Part shown: one piece after another, positions 1-8,533 of the stretch | Layout: each line of letters starts with the position of its first letter | How positions within the stretch are numbered: the first letter of the stretch is position 1 | Source of the DNA: Pseudomonadota bacterium | Lineage (GTDB): Bacteria > Pseudomonadota > Alphaproteobacteria > Rhizobiales > Rhizobiaceae | Direction of reading: 5' to 3' | Assembly: GCA_023419535.1 (NCBI GenBank) | Contig: JAEZXX010000072.1 | Coordinates: 1-64,000, forward strand | Length of the DNA stretch: 64,000 nt | Translations under genes and position numbers: made by a program | Notes under the pieces: generated by a model | What the model was told of the DNA's origin: nothing | What the model saw: the letters and a program-made list of their open reading frames with translations, nothing else | Databases searched by the model: none

Positions 1-112
1 CGGCGCGAGCGGGCGGGGCGACCGGCGAGCGGCCGGGAAGCGGGCGCGCGGTGGCCGCGACCTCGCTCCACAGCCGCGCCTCCTCCGCCGAGAGGATCCG
101 CCGGCGCCTCAT
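1..112 (-). CDS. Smr domain protein, N-terminal 37 codons (runs off the window)
   Basis: The reading frame starts at an ATG at 112 that overlaps the mltA stop as ATGA and continues leftward off the window. The visible N-terminus (MRRRRILSAEEARLW then SEVAATARPL) matches the start of alphaproteobacterial Smr/MutS2-C-type proteins, which normally follow mltA near the origin. The catalytic Smr domain itself is outside the window, so the call rests on this short N-terminus and on synteny. Family members are proposed nicking endonucleases. Confidence 0.6.
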   Translation of the reverse strand, partial: MRRRRILSAEEARLWSEVAATARPLPGRSPVAPPARA

Positions 113-1185
113 CGCGGGGCCCTCGGCAGCAGCGCGTAGACGTCCGCCGCGTGGCGGATGCGGCCCGCGATGCGCCCCGCGGCCGGCCCCGAGCCGACGA
201 AGACGTCGCCGCGCGCCGGGCCGACGATCGCCGAGCCGGTGTCCTGCGCGACGAGGAGCAGCTGCTCGGCAAGCCCCACCTCGCCCAGCCCGCGCGCCTC
301 GATCAGGACCGGCAGGCCGAAGGTGTGGAAGTGGTGGTCGAGCGCGATCGACCCGAGCGGCGTCAGCGGCAGCTGTGCGGCACCGACCGGTCCGGTCGCC
401 CCGTCCGCGACGTCGCTCGCCTGGAAGAAAATGTAGGAGCGGTTGCGGTCGAGAACCTCGCGGACGCGTCCGGGGTGGGCGGCGAGCCATCGCCGCAGCC
501 CCTCCATGTCGGCCTCGCCGAGGCTCAGCTCGCCCGCTTCCACGAGGGCGCGGCCGATCGAGGAATAGGGGTGGCCGCTCTTGGCCGCGTAGCCGACGCG
601 CACCTCGCCGCCCTCGTCGAGCGCCAGCCGCGCCGAGCCCTGCACGTGGACGAAGAAGGCCTCGACCTCGCTTTCCAGCCAGACGAGCTCCAGGCCTTGT
701 CCGTCGAGAGCGCCGCGCGCGATGGCGGCCCGGTCGGGATGCTCGACGAGCCGGCCGCCGGGCAATGCCCGGGCAAAGGCGAAGGCGTCGGGCAGGCCGG
801 CTGGCCGGGTCGCTCCGTCGATCGCGACGAGGTCGGGCGGACGGCGGTGGAGCGGTGCGGCGAAGCGCGCGCTGCGCGTGCGGGACGCCGGAAGGACCGG
901 CTCGTAATAGCCGGTCACGAAGCCCTGCGACCGGTCCGGGCCGGGGCGGATCAGCGCCGGGCGGAAGAAGGTCTCGAAGAAGGCCTTCGGCTCGCCGGCG
1001 CGGGCGGCGGCGCGGGCGGCCGCCTCGAAGGCCGCGGGGGCGGGCCCGAGCGAGCCGGCGCGGACCTGCCCCGCCAGAAGCCGCGGCGCGGAGCGCCGGA
1101 ACGCGTCGAGCGCCGGTGCGGCGTCGACCACGCCCCATCCGGGCAGGCGGTCGAACTCGATCTCCAGGAACGGCGTCTCACGCAT
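109..1185 (-). CDS. mltA: Membrane-bound lytic murein transglycosylase A (MltA family)
   Basis: A 358-residue MltA-type lytic transglycosylase, which cleaves the MurNAc-GlcNAc bond of peptidoglycan to give 1,6-anhydromuropeptides. Visible family motifs are TGYYEP (about residues 91-96), VHVQGSARL in the middle, and the C-terminal 3D domain DTGSAIVGPARGDVF starting near residue 315; the Asp of RGDVF is probably the catalytic acid. No signal peptide or lipobox is visible with this ATG start, unlike E. coli MltA, so either export is unconventional or the true start differs. It lies downstream of the Tim44-like gene and overlaps smr by four bases. Confidence 0.88.
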   Translation of the reverse strand: MRETPFLEIEFDRLPGWGVVDAAPALDAFRRSAPRLLAGQVRAGSLGPAPAAFEAAARAAARAGEPKAFFETFFRPALIRPGPDRSQGFVTGYYEPVLPASRTRSARFAAPLHRRPPDLVAIDGATRPAGLPDAFAFARALPGGRLVEHPDRAAIARGALDGQGLELVWLESEVEAFFVHVQGSARLALDEGGEVRVGYAAKSGHPYSSIGRALVEAGELSLGEADMEGLRRWLAAHPGRVREVLDRNRSYIFFQASDVADGATGPVGAAQLPLTPLGSIALDHHFHTFGLPVLIEARGLGEVGLAEQLLLVAQDTGSAIVGPARGDVFVGSGPAAGRIAGRIRHAADVYALLPRAPR

Positions 1186-1254
1186 CGGACCGCAACGCTT
1201 GGTGCGGAGCCTCCCCGGCCCCCGGCATCGGAGCCCGCAGGACCGGAGACGCCC

Positions 1255-1956
1255 CTACTCGTCTTCGGATTCGGTCTCGACCAGCTTCCAGTTCGGATCG
1301 CGCGAGCGGGTGTCGCGCGCGAAGGTCCACACGTCGCGGACCTCGACCACCGTCTCCGGATCGCCTTCCACCACCTCGCCCGACGGCTTCACCACCGCCG
1401 AGATCAGCTGCGAGACGATCCGGACGGTAACGAGGGCCTCGCGATCCTTCAGCTCGGCGGAGACGATCTTGGCGTCGTCGATGCCCACGAAGGAGGACTG
1501 CATGCGCTCGCCGCGCTCCTCGCGGCCGGCGATGGCCGCCTCGAAGCCCTGGTAGACGTCGGCCGACAGAAGGTTGCGCAGCACCTGACGGTCGCCGTCG
1601 GCGAAGGCCGTCACGATCATCTCGTAGGCGATCTTGGCGCCGTCCACGAACTCGGCGACGTCGAAGCTCGGATCCGCGTCGCGGATGCGGCGCAGCTCGG
1701 CGTTCACCGGCGTTCCGGGCTGGGCGAGCGCGTCGATCGCCGCATAGTGGTCGCGCTGGGGCTCGTCGGGCCGGGGCGCGCGTCGGTTCGGCAGGGTCAC
1801 GACATTGCCGGTCTGCTGCGCTCCGCCGGGGGTCTCCGAGCGCGAATAGGGATCGAAGGGCGGCCGTTCGTTCCCGGTGCGGCGGCCCAGCACGCTGCGC
1901 AGCTGGTAGAGCACGATCACCGTGATCACTATGAACAGTATGGTGCCGAAACCCAT
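1255..1956 (-). CDS. Tim44/TimA domain-containing membrane protein
   Basis: 233 residues from the ATG at 1956. The frame extends further upstream, but the MGFGTILFIVI start gives a normal N-terminal membrane anchor (about residues 3-20). A Pro/Arg-rich linker follows, then the globular Tim44-like fold in the C-terminal half (FVDGAKIAYEMIVTAFADGD, VGIDDAKIV, VWTFARDTRSRDPNWKL). Bacterial homologues are inner-membrane proteins of unclear role; the mitochondrial relative tethers the import motor. It diverges from fxsA, and the pair sits beside mltA and secB as is usual in Rhizobiales. Confidence 0.85.
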   Translation of the reverse strand: MGFGTILFIVITVIVLYQLRSVLGRRTGNERPPFDPYSRSETPGGAQQTGNVVTLPNRRAPRPDEPQRDHYAAIDALAQPGTPVNAELRRIRDADPSFDVAEFVDGAKIAYEMIVTAFADGDRQVLRNLLSADVYQGFEAAIAGREERGERMQSSFVGIDDAKIVSAELKDREALVTVRIVSQLISAVVKPSGEVVEGDPETVVEVRDVWTFARDTRSRDPNWKLVETESEDE

Positions 1957-2173
1957 CCGCGTCGTCTTTCGATGATCCAGAGCGCCGTCATCGGCCGTCG
2001 CGCGGCATATAGATAGGGCGCCGCGCGCATTCAAATTCGGCCTGCCCTATCCTATTTCGGACAAGAGCGGCGCCGACAAGGCCGCGACGGGCCGTGAGCG
2101 CCGAAAAGGCGCCCGCCCGGACCGAAAACGGCATGCGGCCTTCTCCTGCCCGGCCGCGAAGGAGCCTGACCGC

Positions 2174-2713
2174 ATGCGCATCGTCCTGGCGCTCGTCTTC
2201 CTGGTGCTGCCGCTCGCCGAGATCGCGGTCTTCATCGCGGTCGGGTCGCAGATCGGCGTCGGCTGGACCCTCGCCCTGATCGTCGCGACCACGATCCTGG
2301 GCGTGGCGACCGTCCGGCGCCAGAGCCTGGCGAACCTGCGATCGGCCCAGGCGCAGGCGAGGACCGGCGCGATGCCCGGGCGCGAGATCGTCCACGGCGC
2401 CCTCATCGCCTTCGCCGGTCTCCTCCTCATCCTCCCGGGTTTCATCACCGACACGCTGGGCCTTCTCCTGCTCCTGCCCCCGCTGCGCGAGGCCGCCTGG
2501 CGCTCGCTGCGCGGTCGCGTGAGCGTGCGCACGCGCGCCGCCTACGGGCCCGGCTACGGGCCGGGCGCACGCCCCGTGCGGCCCGACGTCCTCGACCTGA
2601 CCGACGAGGAGTTCGAGCGCCGTGACGACGGGCACGGCGGCCGGGCCGATCCGGACAGCCCGTGGCGGGAGATCGGGGCGCGCGGCGCCGGCGACGAGCC
2701 GCGGCGGCCCTGA
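2174..2713 (+). CDS. fxsA: FxsA family membrane protein
   Basis: 179 residues. The N-terminal two thirds carry the FxsA hydrophobic segments (MRIVLALVFLVLPLAEIAVF, then VGWTLALIVATTILGVATV) and a third segment near LIAFAGLLLILPGFITDTLG. The C-terminus is a charged cytoplasmic tail. FxsA is an inner-membrane protein best known for relieving phage T7 exclusion by F plasmid PifA when overproduced; its normal job is unknown. It shares a divergent intergenic region with the Tim44-like gene and precedes secB. Confidence 0.88.
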   Translation: MRIVLALVFLVLPLAEIAVFIAVGSQIGVGWTLALIVATTILGVATVRRQSLANLRSAQAQARTGAMPGREIVHGALIAFAGLLLILPGFITDTLGLLLLLPPLREAAWRSLRGRVSVRTRAAYGPGYGPGARPVRPDVLDLTDEEFERRDDGHGGRADPDSPWREIGARGAGDEPRRP

Positions 2714-2823
2714 ACCTCGGCAGGCCGGGCCGGGCGCGGCCCGGGCGGGCCAAACTTGTCTGCCGGACACGCCCATGTTAGCTCGCGCCCGATCCCCCAC
2801 AGCGGCAAGAGAGAACGAACGCG

Positions 2824-3354
2824 ATGTCCGACACCGAGACGCAGACCAACGGGAACGGCGTGAACGGCGGCTCTCCGGCCAACGCGCAGAAGACCCCGCC
2901 GGCCATCAACATCCTGGCGCAGTACATCAAGGACCTCTCCTTCGAGAGCCCGCGCGCCCCCGCCTCGCTGCGCCAGCAGACGCGCGCGCCGGCCATCAAC
3001 ATCGGCGTCAATGTCGGTGCGAACCAGATTCCGGAGACGGAGAACGAGTACGACGTCCGCCTGACGCTGAACGCGCGCGCCGGCGAGGGGCAGGACACGC
3101 TCTTCCACGCCGAGCTCGTCTATGGCGGCGTGTTCCGGCTGGCGAACCTTCCCAAGGAGCACGTGCTCCCGGTCCTCTTCGTCGAGTGCCCCCGCCTGAT
3201 CTTCCCCTTCGCGCGCCAGATCCTGGCGGACGCGACGCGCAACGCCGGCTTCCCGCCGCTGATGATCGATCCGATCGACTTCACCGCGCTGTTCCAGCAG
3301 CGCCTGGCCGAGGAGCGCGCCCGCGCGCAGGTCCAGCCGACCGCCAACGCCTGA
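2824..3354 (+). CDS. secB: Protein-export chaperone SecB
   Basis: 176 residues. SecB is a tetrameric cytosolic chaperone that keeps preproteins unfolded and delivers them to SecA. Family signatures visible include INILAQYIKDLSFESP near residue 40, YGGVFRL, and the C-terminal CPRLIFPFARQILADATRNAGFPPL stretch (read in two parts: CPRLIFPFAR, then ADATRNAGFPPLMIDPIDF). The Asn/Gly-rich N-terminal extension is typical of alphaproteobacterial SecB. A strong Rho-independent terminator lies immediately downstream, so it ends its transcription unit. Confidence 0.96.
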   Translation: MSDTETQTNGNGVNGGSPANAQKTPPAINILAQYIKDLSFESPRAPASLRQQTRAPAINIGVNVGANQIPETENEYDVRLTLNARAGEGQDTLFHAELVYGGVFRLANLPKEHVLPVLFVECPRLIFPFARQILADATRNAGFPPLMIDPIDFTALFQQRLAEERARAQVQPTANA

Positions 3355-3382
3355 TCCGACCCCCGGATCGCACTCGACGAAA

Positions 3383-3406
3383 GGGCCGCGCGAGCGGCCC
3401 TTTTCA
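3383..3406 (+). terminator. Rho-independent terminator of secB
   Basis: Perfect GGGCCGC / GCGGCCC stem (3383-3389 and 3394-3400) with a GCGA loop, followed by TTTT. It lies 28 bases after the secB stop and just before the convergent GGDEF-EAL gene. The run of A before the stem makes it potentially bidirectional. Confidence 0.85.
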
Positions 3407-3421
3407 TTGGGTGAATCCGCG

Positions 3422-5413
3422 TCAGGCCGCGCGGGTGCGCGAGAGGCTGGCGATCGCCTCGGCCTCGGGCATCGGCCGCGCGAAGAAGTAGCCCTGCGCG
3501 TAGTCGCAGCCCATGTCGCGCACGGCGCTGACATGGCTCTCCTGCTCGGTGCCCTCGGCGACGACGGTCAGACCGAGCGTCTGGGCCAGATCGACGATGG
3601 CGCGGACCATGGCGTGGGCCTGCGGGGAATCGCCCAGTCGCGCGATGAAGGCGCGGTCGATCTTCAGCGTGTCCACCGGCAGGCGGTGGAGGTAGCTGAG
3701 CGAGGAGTAGCCCGTCCCGAAATCGTCGATCGACACCTCGACGCCGAAGGCGCGCAGCGCCGAGAGGACCTCGACCGCGAGCTCGCGGTCTCGAATGGTC
3801 GTCGCCTCGGTGATCTCCAGTTTCAGAAGCGAGGGCGCGACGCCGGCCGACTCCACCGCGCGGCGCACGTCCTCCATGAAGTCCGGCTGGACGAACTGGC
3901 GCGGCGAGACGTTGACGTTGACCGCCAGCGGCCGACCCCCGTGCACCGCGGCGAGCCGGCCGGCAGCCGCGCAGGCCTCGTTCAGCACCCAGCGCCCGAT
4001 GGGCACGATGAGGCCGGTCTCCTCTGCGATCTCCAGGAAGTCGGCCGGGGACACGAGCCGGCCGTCGGCGCGGCGCCAGCGGATCAGCGCCTCGAAGCCG
4101 GCGACGCGGCGCGTGGAGAGCTCGACGATCGGCTGGTAATGGAGCTCGAATTGCCGGCTGCGCAGCGCCTCGCGAAGCGCCGTCTCGGTCTCCAGCCGCT
4201 TCATCGCCCTTTGGTGCATCTCCTGCGAGAAGAGTTCGGTGCGCGAGCGACCGCCCACCTTGGCCTGGTACATCGCGATGTCGGCCGAGCGCAGGACGTC
4301 CGCCGACGCCTCGCGGTCGCCGGTCTGCGCCACGACGCCGATGCTCGCCGAGGTGTAGACGCGTCGGCCGCCGATCTCGAAGGGCTCGGACAGCGCCTCC
4401 TGGAGCGCCGCGGCGCAGGCCGCGGCCAGGCTCTCGGAGAAGGGGTCCTCGATGAGCACCGTGAACTCGTCGCCGCCCAGGCGCGCCAGCAGGCCGGCGC
4501 TCCCCGCCACCTCGTCCAGCGCGCGCGACAGCCGGTCCGCGACCCCGACGAGCAGGCGGTCGCCGGCGACGTGGCCGAGACTGTCGTTGACGATCTTGAA
4601 CCGGTCGAGATCGAGGAACATGACCGCGTAGGCGGCGGTCGGATCGGCCAGCCGGCGAGCCACGGCCCCGTCGAGCCGGCGGCTGAACAGGAGCCGGTTG
4701 GGCAGTCCGGTGAGCGCGTCGTGGGTCGCCTCGTGCAGGAGCCGCTCGGCCGTGCGCTGGCGCTCGACGACGCGCCCGAGGGCGGTGCCGACCTGCGCGA
4801 GGCAGGCGAGGAGACCCCCGTCCGGCTCGCCCGTCTGCGTGGAGAAGAACTCCAGCGTGCAGACGACCTCGCGGCAGACGAGGACGGGAAAGGCGAAGGC
4901 GCTTCGAAGGCCGCAGTCGAGCGCCGCGTCGCGGCGCGTCACCGGCGAGGCCGACGCGATGGCGGCGACGACGACCGGGCGGCCCGTGGCGCAGACGGCG
5001 GAGACGAGCCCGGAATTCTCCATCGTGAACTCGTTCTGCGAGTGCGCGACGAAGGTCGAGATGCCGGCCGGCAGATCGGCGGCCAGGTGCCAGATGCGAG
5101 TCGGCGAGACGCGGCCGCCTTCGACGATATGGGCGTGTCCGACGCTGAAGCCGGTGTGCTCGCAGATCTCGGAGACCGCGAAGCCGAGGACGTCCTCGAC
5201 CGAGGCGGATTCGTTGGCGCGCGTGACGATGCGTTCCAGAAGCGCCGACCGCCGCTGCTGCTCGGACAGTTCGCGCAGGCCCCGCTCGGCCATCGCCTCG
5301 GCCTGCGAGCGCGCCGCGCGCTCCTCGTTCAGCCGCCGTTCCAGCTCCAGAAGCAGTTCCGTGTGCCGGACCGAGAGCTCGGACGGCTCCCCCGGTTCGT
5401 GGATCCAGCTCAT
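3422..5413 (-). CDS. GAF-GGDEF-EAL cyclic-di-GMP signalling protein
   Basis: 663 residues from the ATG at 5413 (MSWIHEPGEPSEL); the frame is open further upstream but that part is low-complexity. Order: a coiled-coil stretch rich in Glu/Arg (about 20-60), a GAF-like sensor (about 60-215), a diguanylate cyclase domain with intact RLGGDEF (about 311-317) and an EAL phosphodiesterase domain with GFEALIRW (EAL about 441-443) and later DDFGTGYSSLSYL. Both catalytic signatures are intact, so it could make or degrade c-di-GMP, or one domain may regulate the other. No transmembrane segment is seen, so it is predicted cytosolic. It is monocistronic and convergent with secB. Confidence 0.92.
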   Translation of the reverse strand: MSWIHEPGEPSELSVRHTELLLELERRLNEERAARSQAEAMAERGLRELSEQQRRSALLERIVTRANESASVEDVLGFAVSEICEHTGFSVGHAHIVEGGRVSPTRIWHLAADLPAGISTFVAHSQNEFTMENSGLVSAVCATGRPVVVAAIASASPVTRRDAALDCGLRSAFAFPVLVCREVVCTLEFFSTQTGEPDGGLLACLAQVGTALGRVVERQRTAERLLHEATHDALTGLPNRLLFSRRLDGAVARRLADPTAAYAVMFLDLDRFKIVNDSLGHVAGDRLLVGVADRLSRALDEVAGSAGLLARLGGDEFTVLIEDPFSESLAAACAAALQEALSEPFEIGGRRVYTSASIGVVAQTGDREASADVLRSADIAMYQAKVGGRSRTELFSQEMHQRAMKRLETETALREALRSRQFELHYQPIVELSTRRVAGFEALIRWRRADGRLVSPADFLEIAEETGLIVPIGRWVLNEACAAAGRLAAVHGGRPLAVNVNVSPRQFVQPDFMEDVRRAVESAGVAPSLLKLEITEATTIRDRELAVEVLSALRAFGVEVSIDDFGTGYSSLSYLHRLPVDTLKIDRAFIARLGDSPQAHAMVRAIVDLAQTLGLTVVAEGTEQESHVSAVRDMGCDYAQGYFFARPMPEAEAIASLSRTRAA

Positions 5414-5623
5414 GGGCGCACGAGGCCCGGACGCGACGGCGCCGCCGCCGGAGCCTCGGCGGGAAGCCGCCGGGCGGGGCAAGGCCGCATCGGGATCATC
5501 AGCATGGACGCATTCACGAAGGCGGCCTCCGCTCGCAACACGCGGAAGGTAGGCTTCATTTGAATAAGAAAAGACGAATGAACGGGCGCCGTCGCCGGGT
5601 CGATCCGCCGCCGTGGCCCGTCC

Positions 5624-6367
5624 TCAGGCCTTCGCGTCGAGCGATGGGGATGGGGATGGGGATGGGGCGCCGATCCCGTAGAGCGGCCAGAGCGCCTCGG
5701 ATCCGAGCGTCTCGACGAAGAGCCGGTGGCGTTCGGCCTCCTGCGGCGACAGACGGGGGGCGAGCGGCGCGGGACGCGGGCCATGACGGCGGACGATGCC
5801 GGCGCCGCCGCCGTCGCTGCGGCCGGTCTCGGCCTGAAGCGAGAAGAGCGCCGCCTGCTTGCCGCCGATCAGCTCGACATAGACCTCGGCGAGAAGATGG
5901 GAGTCGACCAGGGCCCCGTGCTTGTCGCGCCGCGAGGTGTCGATGGAGAAGCGCGAGCAGAGCGCGTCGAGCGTCGCGGGCGCCATCGGGAACTTGCGGC
6001 GCGCCATCGCCAGCGTGTCGATCACCCGGTGCGGCTCGATGGGCGGGCGCCCGACCCGCGCCAGTTCCGCGTTCAGGAAGCGCACGTCGAAGGTCGCGTT
6101 GTGGGCGATCAGGACCGCGCCGTCGAAGAAGTCGCAGAAGCCGTCCACCACCGCCTCGAAGAGCGGCTTGTCGCGCAGGGCATCGTCCGAGATGCCGTGG
6201 ACGTCGAAGGCGGCGGGGTCGACCTTGCGGCCGGCGGGCCGCACGAAGGTGTGATATTCGCGCCCGGTCGGGATGTGGTTCCAGAGCTCGACGCCGCCGA
6301 TCTCGATGACGCGATCCGCCTCGAAATCGAGCCCGGTGGTCTCGGTGTCGAAGACGATTTCGCGCAT
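5624..6367 (-). CDS. dnaQ: DNA polymerase III epsilon subunit (proofreading 3'-5' exonuclease)
   Basis: 247 residues. DEDDh exonuclease: ExoI motif FDTETTGLD (residues 5-13), ExoII in AHNATFDVRFLN, and ExoIII in HGALVDSHLLAEVY containing the catalytic His and Asp. It excises misincorporated bases within the Pol III core. The extreme C-terminus is an unusual Ser-Pro dipeptide run encoded by a GATGGG hexanucleotide tandem repeat (5643-5667), outside the catalytic domain. It is followed by a 210-bp gap before the c-di-GMP gene and preceded by coaE-aroE-maf in the conserved origin-proximal order. Confidence 0.95.
   Translation of the reverse strand: MREIVFDTETTGLDFEADRVIEIGGVELWNHIPTGREYHTFVRPAGRKVDPAAFDVHGISDDALRDKPLFEAVVDGFCDFFDGAVLIAHNATFDVRFLNAELARVGRPPIEPHRVIDTLAMARRKFPMAPATLDALCSRFSIDTSRRDKHGALVDSHLLAEVYVELIGGKQAALFSLQAETGRSDGGGAGIVRRHGPRPAPLAPRLSPQEAERHRLFVETLGSEALWPLYGIGAPSPSPSPSLDAKA
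5643..5667. repeat. GATGGG hexanucleotide tandem repeat in the 3' end of dnaQ
   Basis: Four consecutive GATGGG units plus one base, read on the minus strand as alternating Ser-Pro codons near the DnaQ C-terminus. The period of six keeps the reading frame whatever the copy number, so slippage would change only the length of the tail. Confidence 0.85.
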
Positions 6368-6490
6368 GGGGTCGGTCCTTTTTCCGGGCGCAGGGCCCGC
6401 CCGGCTTCCGTGGATAGGCCCGGCGAGCGGATGCGATCAAGGATGGACCCGCGCTTCTCCCCAGCGGCAAGTCTTTGTTCTTGTTTTGTT

Positions 6491-7075
6491 TTAGCTCGTC
6501 GACCAGGTTCGCGCGATCTGGTGCAGACGCGCCCGCGTCTCGCCGATCGGGCCGTCCGTCCACACGACGTGGATCGCGCCCCGCCGTTTCTCGGCGTCCG
6601 GGACCTGCCGGGCGAGAATCGCCTCGAACTTCTCCGCGCTCATCCCCGGCCGCGCCAGAACGCGCTCGCGCTGGACCTCGAATGGGGCCGACACGACGAC
6701 GATCTCGTCCATCTCCTTGTCGCGTCCCGTCTCGAACAGAAGCGGAATGTCGAGGATCGCGGCCGGTGCGCCGCTTCGGCGCGCCCGCGCCAGGAACGCC
6801 TCCTCCTCCTCGCGCACCATTGGATGGATCAGCGCCTCGAGCGCCCTCAGCGCCTCGGGATCGTTCAGGACGCGAGCCGACAGCCGGCCGCGGTCGACGG
6901 TCCCGTTCTCCACCGTGCCGGGAAAGAGCGCCTCAACCTGCGGCGCGGCGCGGCCCGCATAGAGCGCATGGACCGCGTCGTCGGCCGAATGCACCGGCAG
7001 GCCGAGCGCGGCGAAGGCCTTGGCGGCCGTCGACTTGCCCATGCCGATCGATCCGGTCAGCCCGACGAGCTTCAT
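6491..7075 (-). CDS. coaE: Dephospho-CoA kinase
   Basis: 194 residues from the ATG at 7075, which overlaps the aroE stop as ATGA. CoaE phosphorylates the ribose 3'-OH of dephospho-CoA in the last step of CoA synthesis. The N-terminus has the P-loop GLTGSIGMGKST, followed by the substrate-binding VHSADDAVHALY and LIHPMVREEEE; the LID region shows DIPLLFETG. The open frame continues upstream into aroE, but only this start gives the family N-terminus. About 120 bases separate it from dnaQ. Confidence 0.95.
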   Translation of the reverse strand: MKLVGLTGSIGMGKSTAAKAFAALGLPVHSADDAVHALYAGRAAPQVEALFPGTVENGTVDRGRLSARVLNDPEALRALEALIHPMVREEEEAFLARARRSGAPAAILDIPLLFETGRDKEMDEIVVVSAPFEVQRERVLARPGMSAEKFEAILARQVPDAEKRRGAIHVVWTDGPIGETRARLHQIARTWSTS

Positions 7076-7941
7076 GCCCGCTCCGCCCCTGCGTCCTCTT
7101 GCGGGGTCAGGATGTCGCGCTCGACCGCCGCCCGCAAGGCCGGGCCGACCACCGGACGCCGGCCGAACCAGCGTTCGAAGCCGGGCACCGCCTGGTGCAG
7201 GAGCATGCCGAGGCCGTCCGCGGTGCGCAGACCCCTCGCCGTCGCGCTCGACAGGAACGGCGTCTGGAGCGGGACGTAGACGATGTCGGTGGCGAGCGCG
7301 CCCTGTCTCACGTGAGACAGATCGGGAAGCGCCCCTCCGTCCGACCCGCCGGCCGTGCCGGTGGGCCGGGTGTTGACGACGAGGTCGGCCCGACCCAGCT
7401 CCGCCGCTTCGTCCTCCGATCCCAGACCCTCGACGCCCGCTCCGAAATCGGCGGCGAGAGCCCTCGCGCGGGCCGGCGTCCGGTTGACGACCGCGACCTG
7501 ACCGATGCCCGCCGAGAGAAGCGCGTGGACGACCGCCCGCGCCGCCCCGCCCGCGCCCAGCACCAGCGCCCGCTCCGCGTCCCGCCATCCCTCCAGCCGC
7601 TCGTCGAGATTGGCCGAGAAGCCGTAGGAATCGGTGTTTCCCCCGACCAGCGCGTCGCCTTCGAACCAGAGCGTGTTGACCGCCCCGATCGCCTCGGCCG
7701 CCGCGTCCCGCCGGTCGACGAGGCGGAAGGCGGTCTCCTTGTGCGGGATCGTGACGTTGCCGCCTGCAAGCCCCTGCCTCCGGAGCGAAGCGAGAAAGGC
7801 CGCGAACCCATCGGGCCCGACGGCGATGGCGTCGTAGGACCCGGCGATCCCGAGCTCGCGCAGCCAGGTGCGATGGATCATCGGCGAGCGCGAGTGGGCG
7901 ATCGGCCAGCCGGTGACGAAGGCCGTCCGCGCCTCACTCAT
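7072..7941 (-). CDS. aroE: Shikimate dehydrogenase (NADP+)
   Basis: 289 residues. AroE reduces 3-dehydroshikimate to shikimate in aromatic amino-acid synthesis. Visible: the N-terminal substrate site GWPIAHSRSPMIH, the catalytic-lysine motif GNVTIPHKE, the NADP-binding glycine loop LVLGAGGAARAVVHAL and NRTPARARAL. The gene is coupled on both sides: the start overlaps the end of maf by eight bases and the stop overlaps coaE by four. It contains a perfect parS-like palindrome at 7304-7319. Confidence 0.95.
   Translation of the reverse strand: MSEARTAFVTGWPIAHSRSPMIHRTWLRELGIAGSYDAIAVGPDGFAAFLASLRRQGLAGGNVTIPHKETAFRLVDRRDAAAEAIGAVNTLWFEGDALVGGNTDSYGFSANLDERLEGWRDAERALVLGAGGAARAVVHALLSAGIGQVAVVNRTPARARALAADFGAGVEGLGSEDEAAELGRADLVVNTRPTGTAGGSDGGALPDLSHVRQGALATDIVYVPLQTPFLSSATARGLRTADGLGMLLHQAVPGFERWFGRRPVVGPALRAAVERDILTPQEDAGAERA
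7304..7319. promoter_or_regulatory. parS-like palindrome (site 1, within aroE)
   Basis: Perfect 16-bp palindrome TGTCTCACGTGAGACA, extendable to 18 bp with flanking C and G. It matches the canonical ParB site TGTTTCACGTGAAACA except for one symmetric substitution in each arm. It lies about 1.2 kb from the candidate origin. Confidence 0.6.
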
Positions 7942-8533
7942 CGAGGACGCCCCGGCTGCGGAGTTCGCCCAGCAGCGGCAGAAGCGGCAGGCCGACGATG
8001 GTGAAGAAATCGCCCTCGATCTTCGACATCAAGCGGATGCCGAGGCCTTCGACCTGATAGGCGCCGACGCTGCCGAGCGCGGCCGGACCAGCCTTGGCGA
8101 GATAGCGCCCGACCTCCGGCGGGGTCAGCTCGCGGAAGGTGATGTCGGCCTGGGCGGAATGGCGCCACAGCACCGTGCCGCCCTGCGCCAGGACCACCGC
8201 GCTCGTCAGCCGGTGGGTGCGGCCGGACAGGGCCAGCAGCTGGCGCCGCGCCGCCTCCATGTCGGACGGCTTGTGCAGGAGGTCGCCGTCGAGGCCGAGC
8301 GTCTGGTCCGCGCTGACGACGAGGGCCTCGGGAAGTCGCTCGGAGACCTCGGTCGCCTTGGCCTCGGCCAGAACCTCCGCGACGTCCTCGGGACCGGCGC
8401 CGGAGGCCAGAAGCGGCGCCTCGACGGCGCGCTCGTCGATCATCGACGGCACCGCTTCGACCGTCAGCCCCGCATTGGCGAGGAGCGCCAGGCGGTGTGC
8501 ACTCGCGGAGGCCAGGATCAGCTTGGTCATCAT
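7934..8533 (-). CDS. maf: Maf-like nucleotide pyrophosphatase
   Basis: 199 residues; ATG at 8533 or 8530 (MM start). Maf proteins are house-cleaning NTP pyrophosphatases acting on dTTP/UTP or modified nucleotides. The N-terminal KLILASASAHRLALL corresponds to the family's ASxSPRRxxLL but with Ala-His for Pro-Arg; the catalytic Asp motif VVSADQTLGLDG and the lower-site GSVGAYQVEGLG are present. It heads the leftward maf-aroE-coaE run and borders the candidate replication origin. The regulator gene ppsR, often found between maf and the origin in related genomes, is absent. Confidence 0.93.
   Translation of the reverse strand: MMTKLILASASAHRLALLANAGLTVEAVPSMIDERAVEAPLLASGAGPEDVAEVLAEAKATEVSERLPEALVVSADQTLGLDGDLLHKPSDMEAARRQLLALSGRTHRLTSAVVLAQGGTVLWRHSAQADITFRELTPPEVGRYLAKAGPAALGSVGAYQVEGLGIRLMSKIEGDFFTIVGLPLLPLLGELRSRGVLDE

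Noticed and set aside
151..2016. 621-codon plus-strand open frame over mltA and the Tim44-like gene
   Set aside because: Antisense shadow of two recognisable genes; Arg/Asp/Gln-rich low-complexity product typical of GC-driven frames.
3156..3169. CACGTG-centred palindrome GGAGCACGTGCTCC in secB, and a similar one at 59501-59514 in leuC
   Set aside because: Arms do not match parS or the variant seen at the four reported sites.
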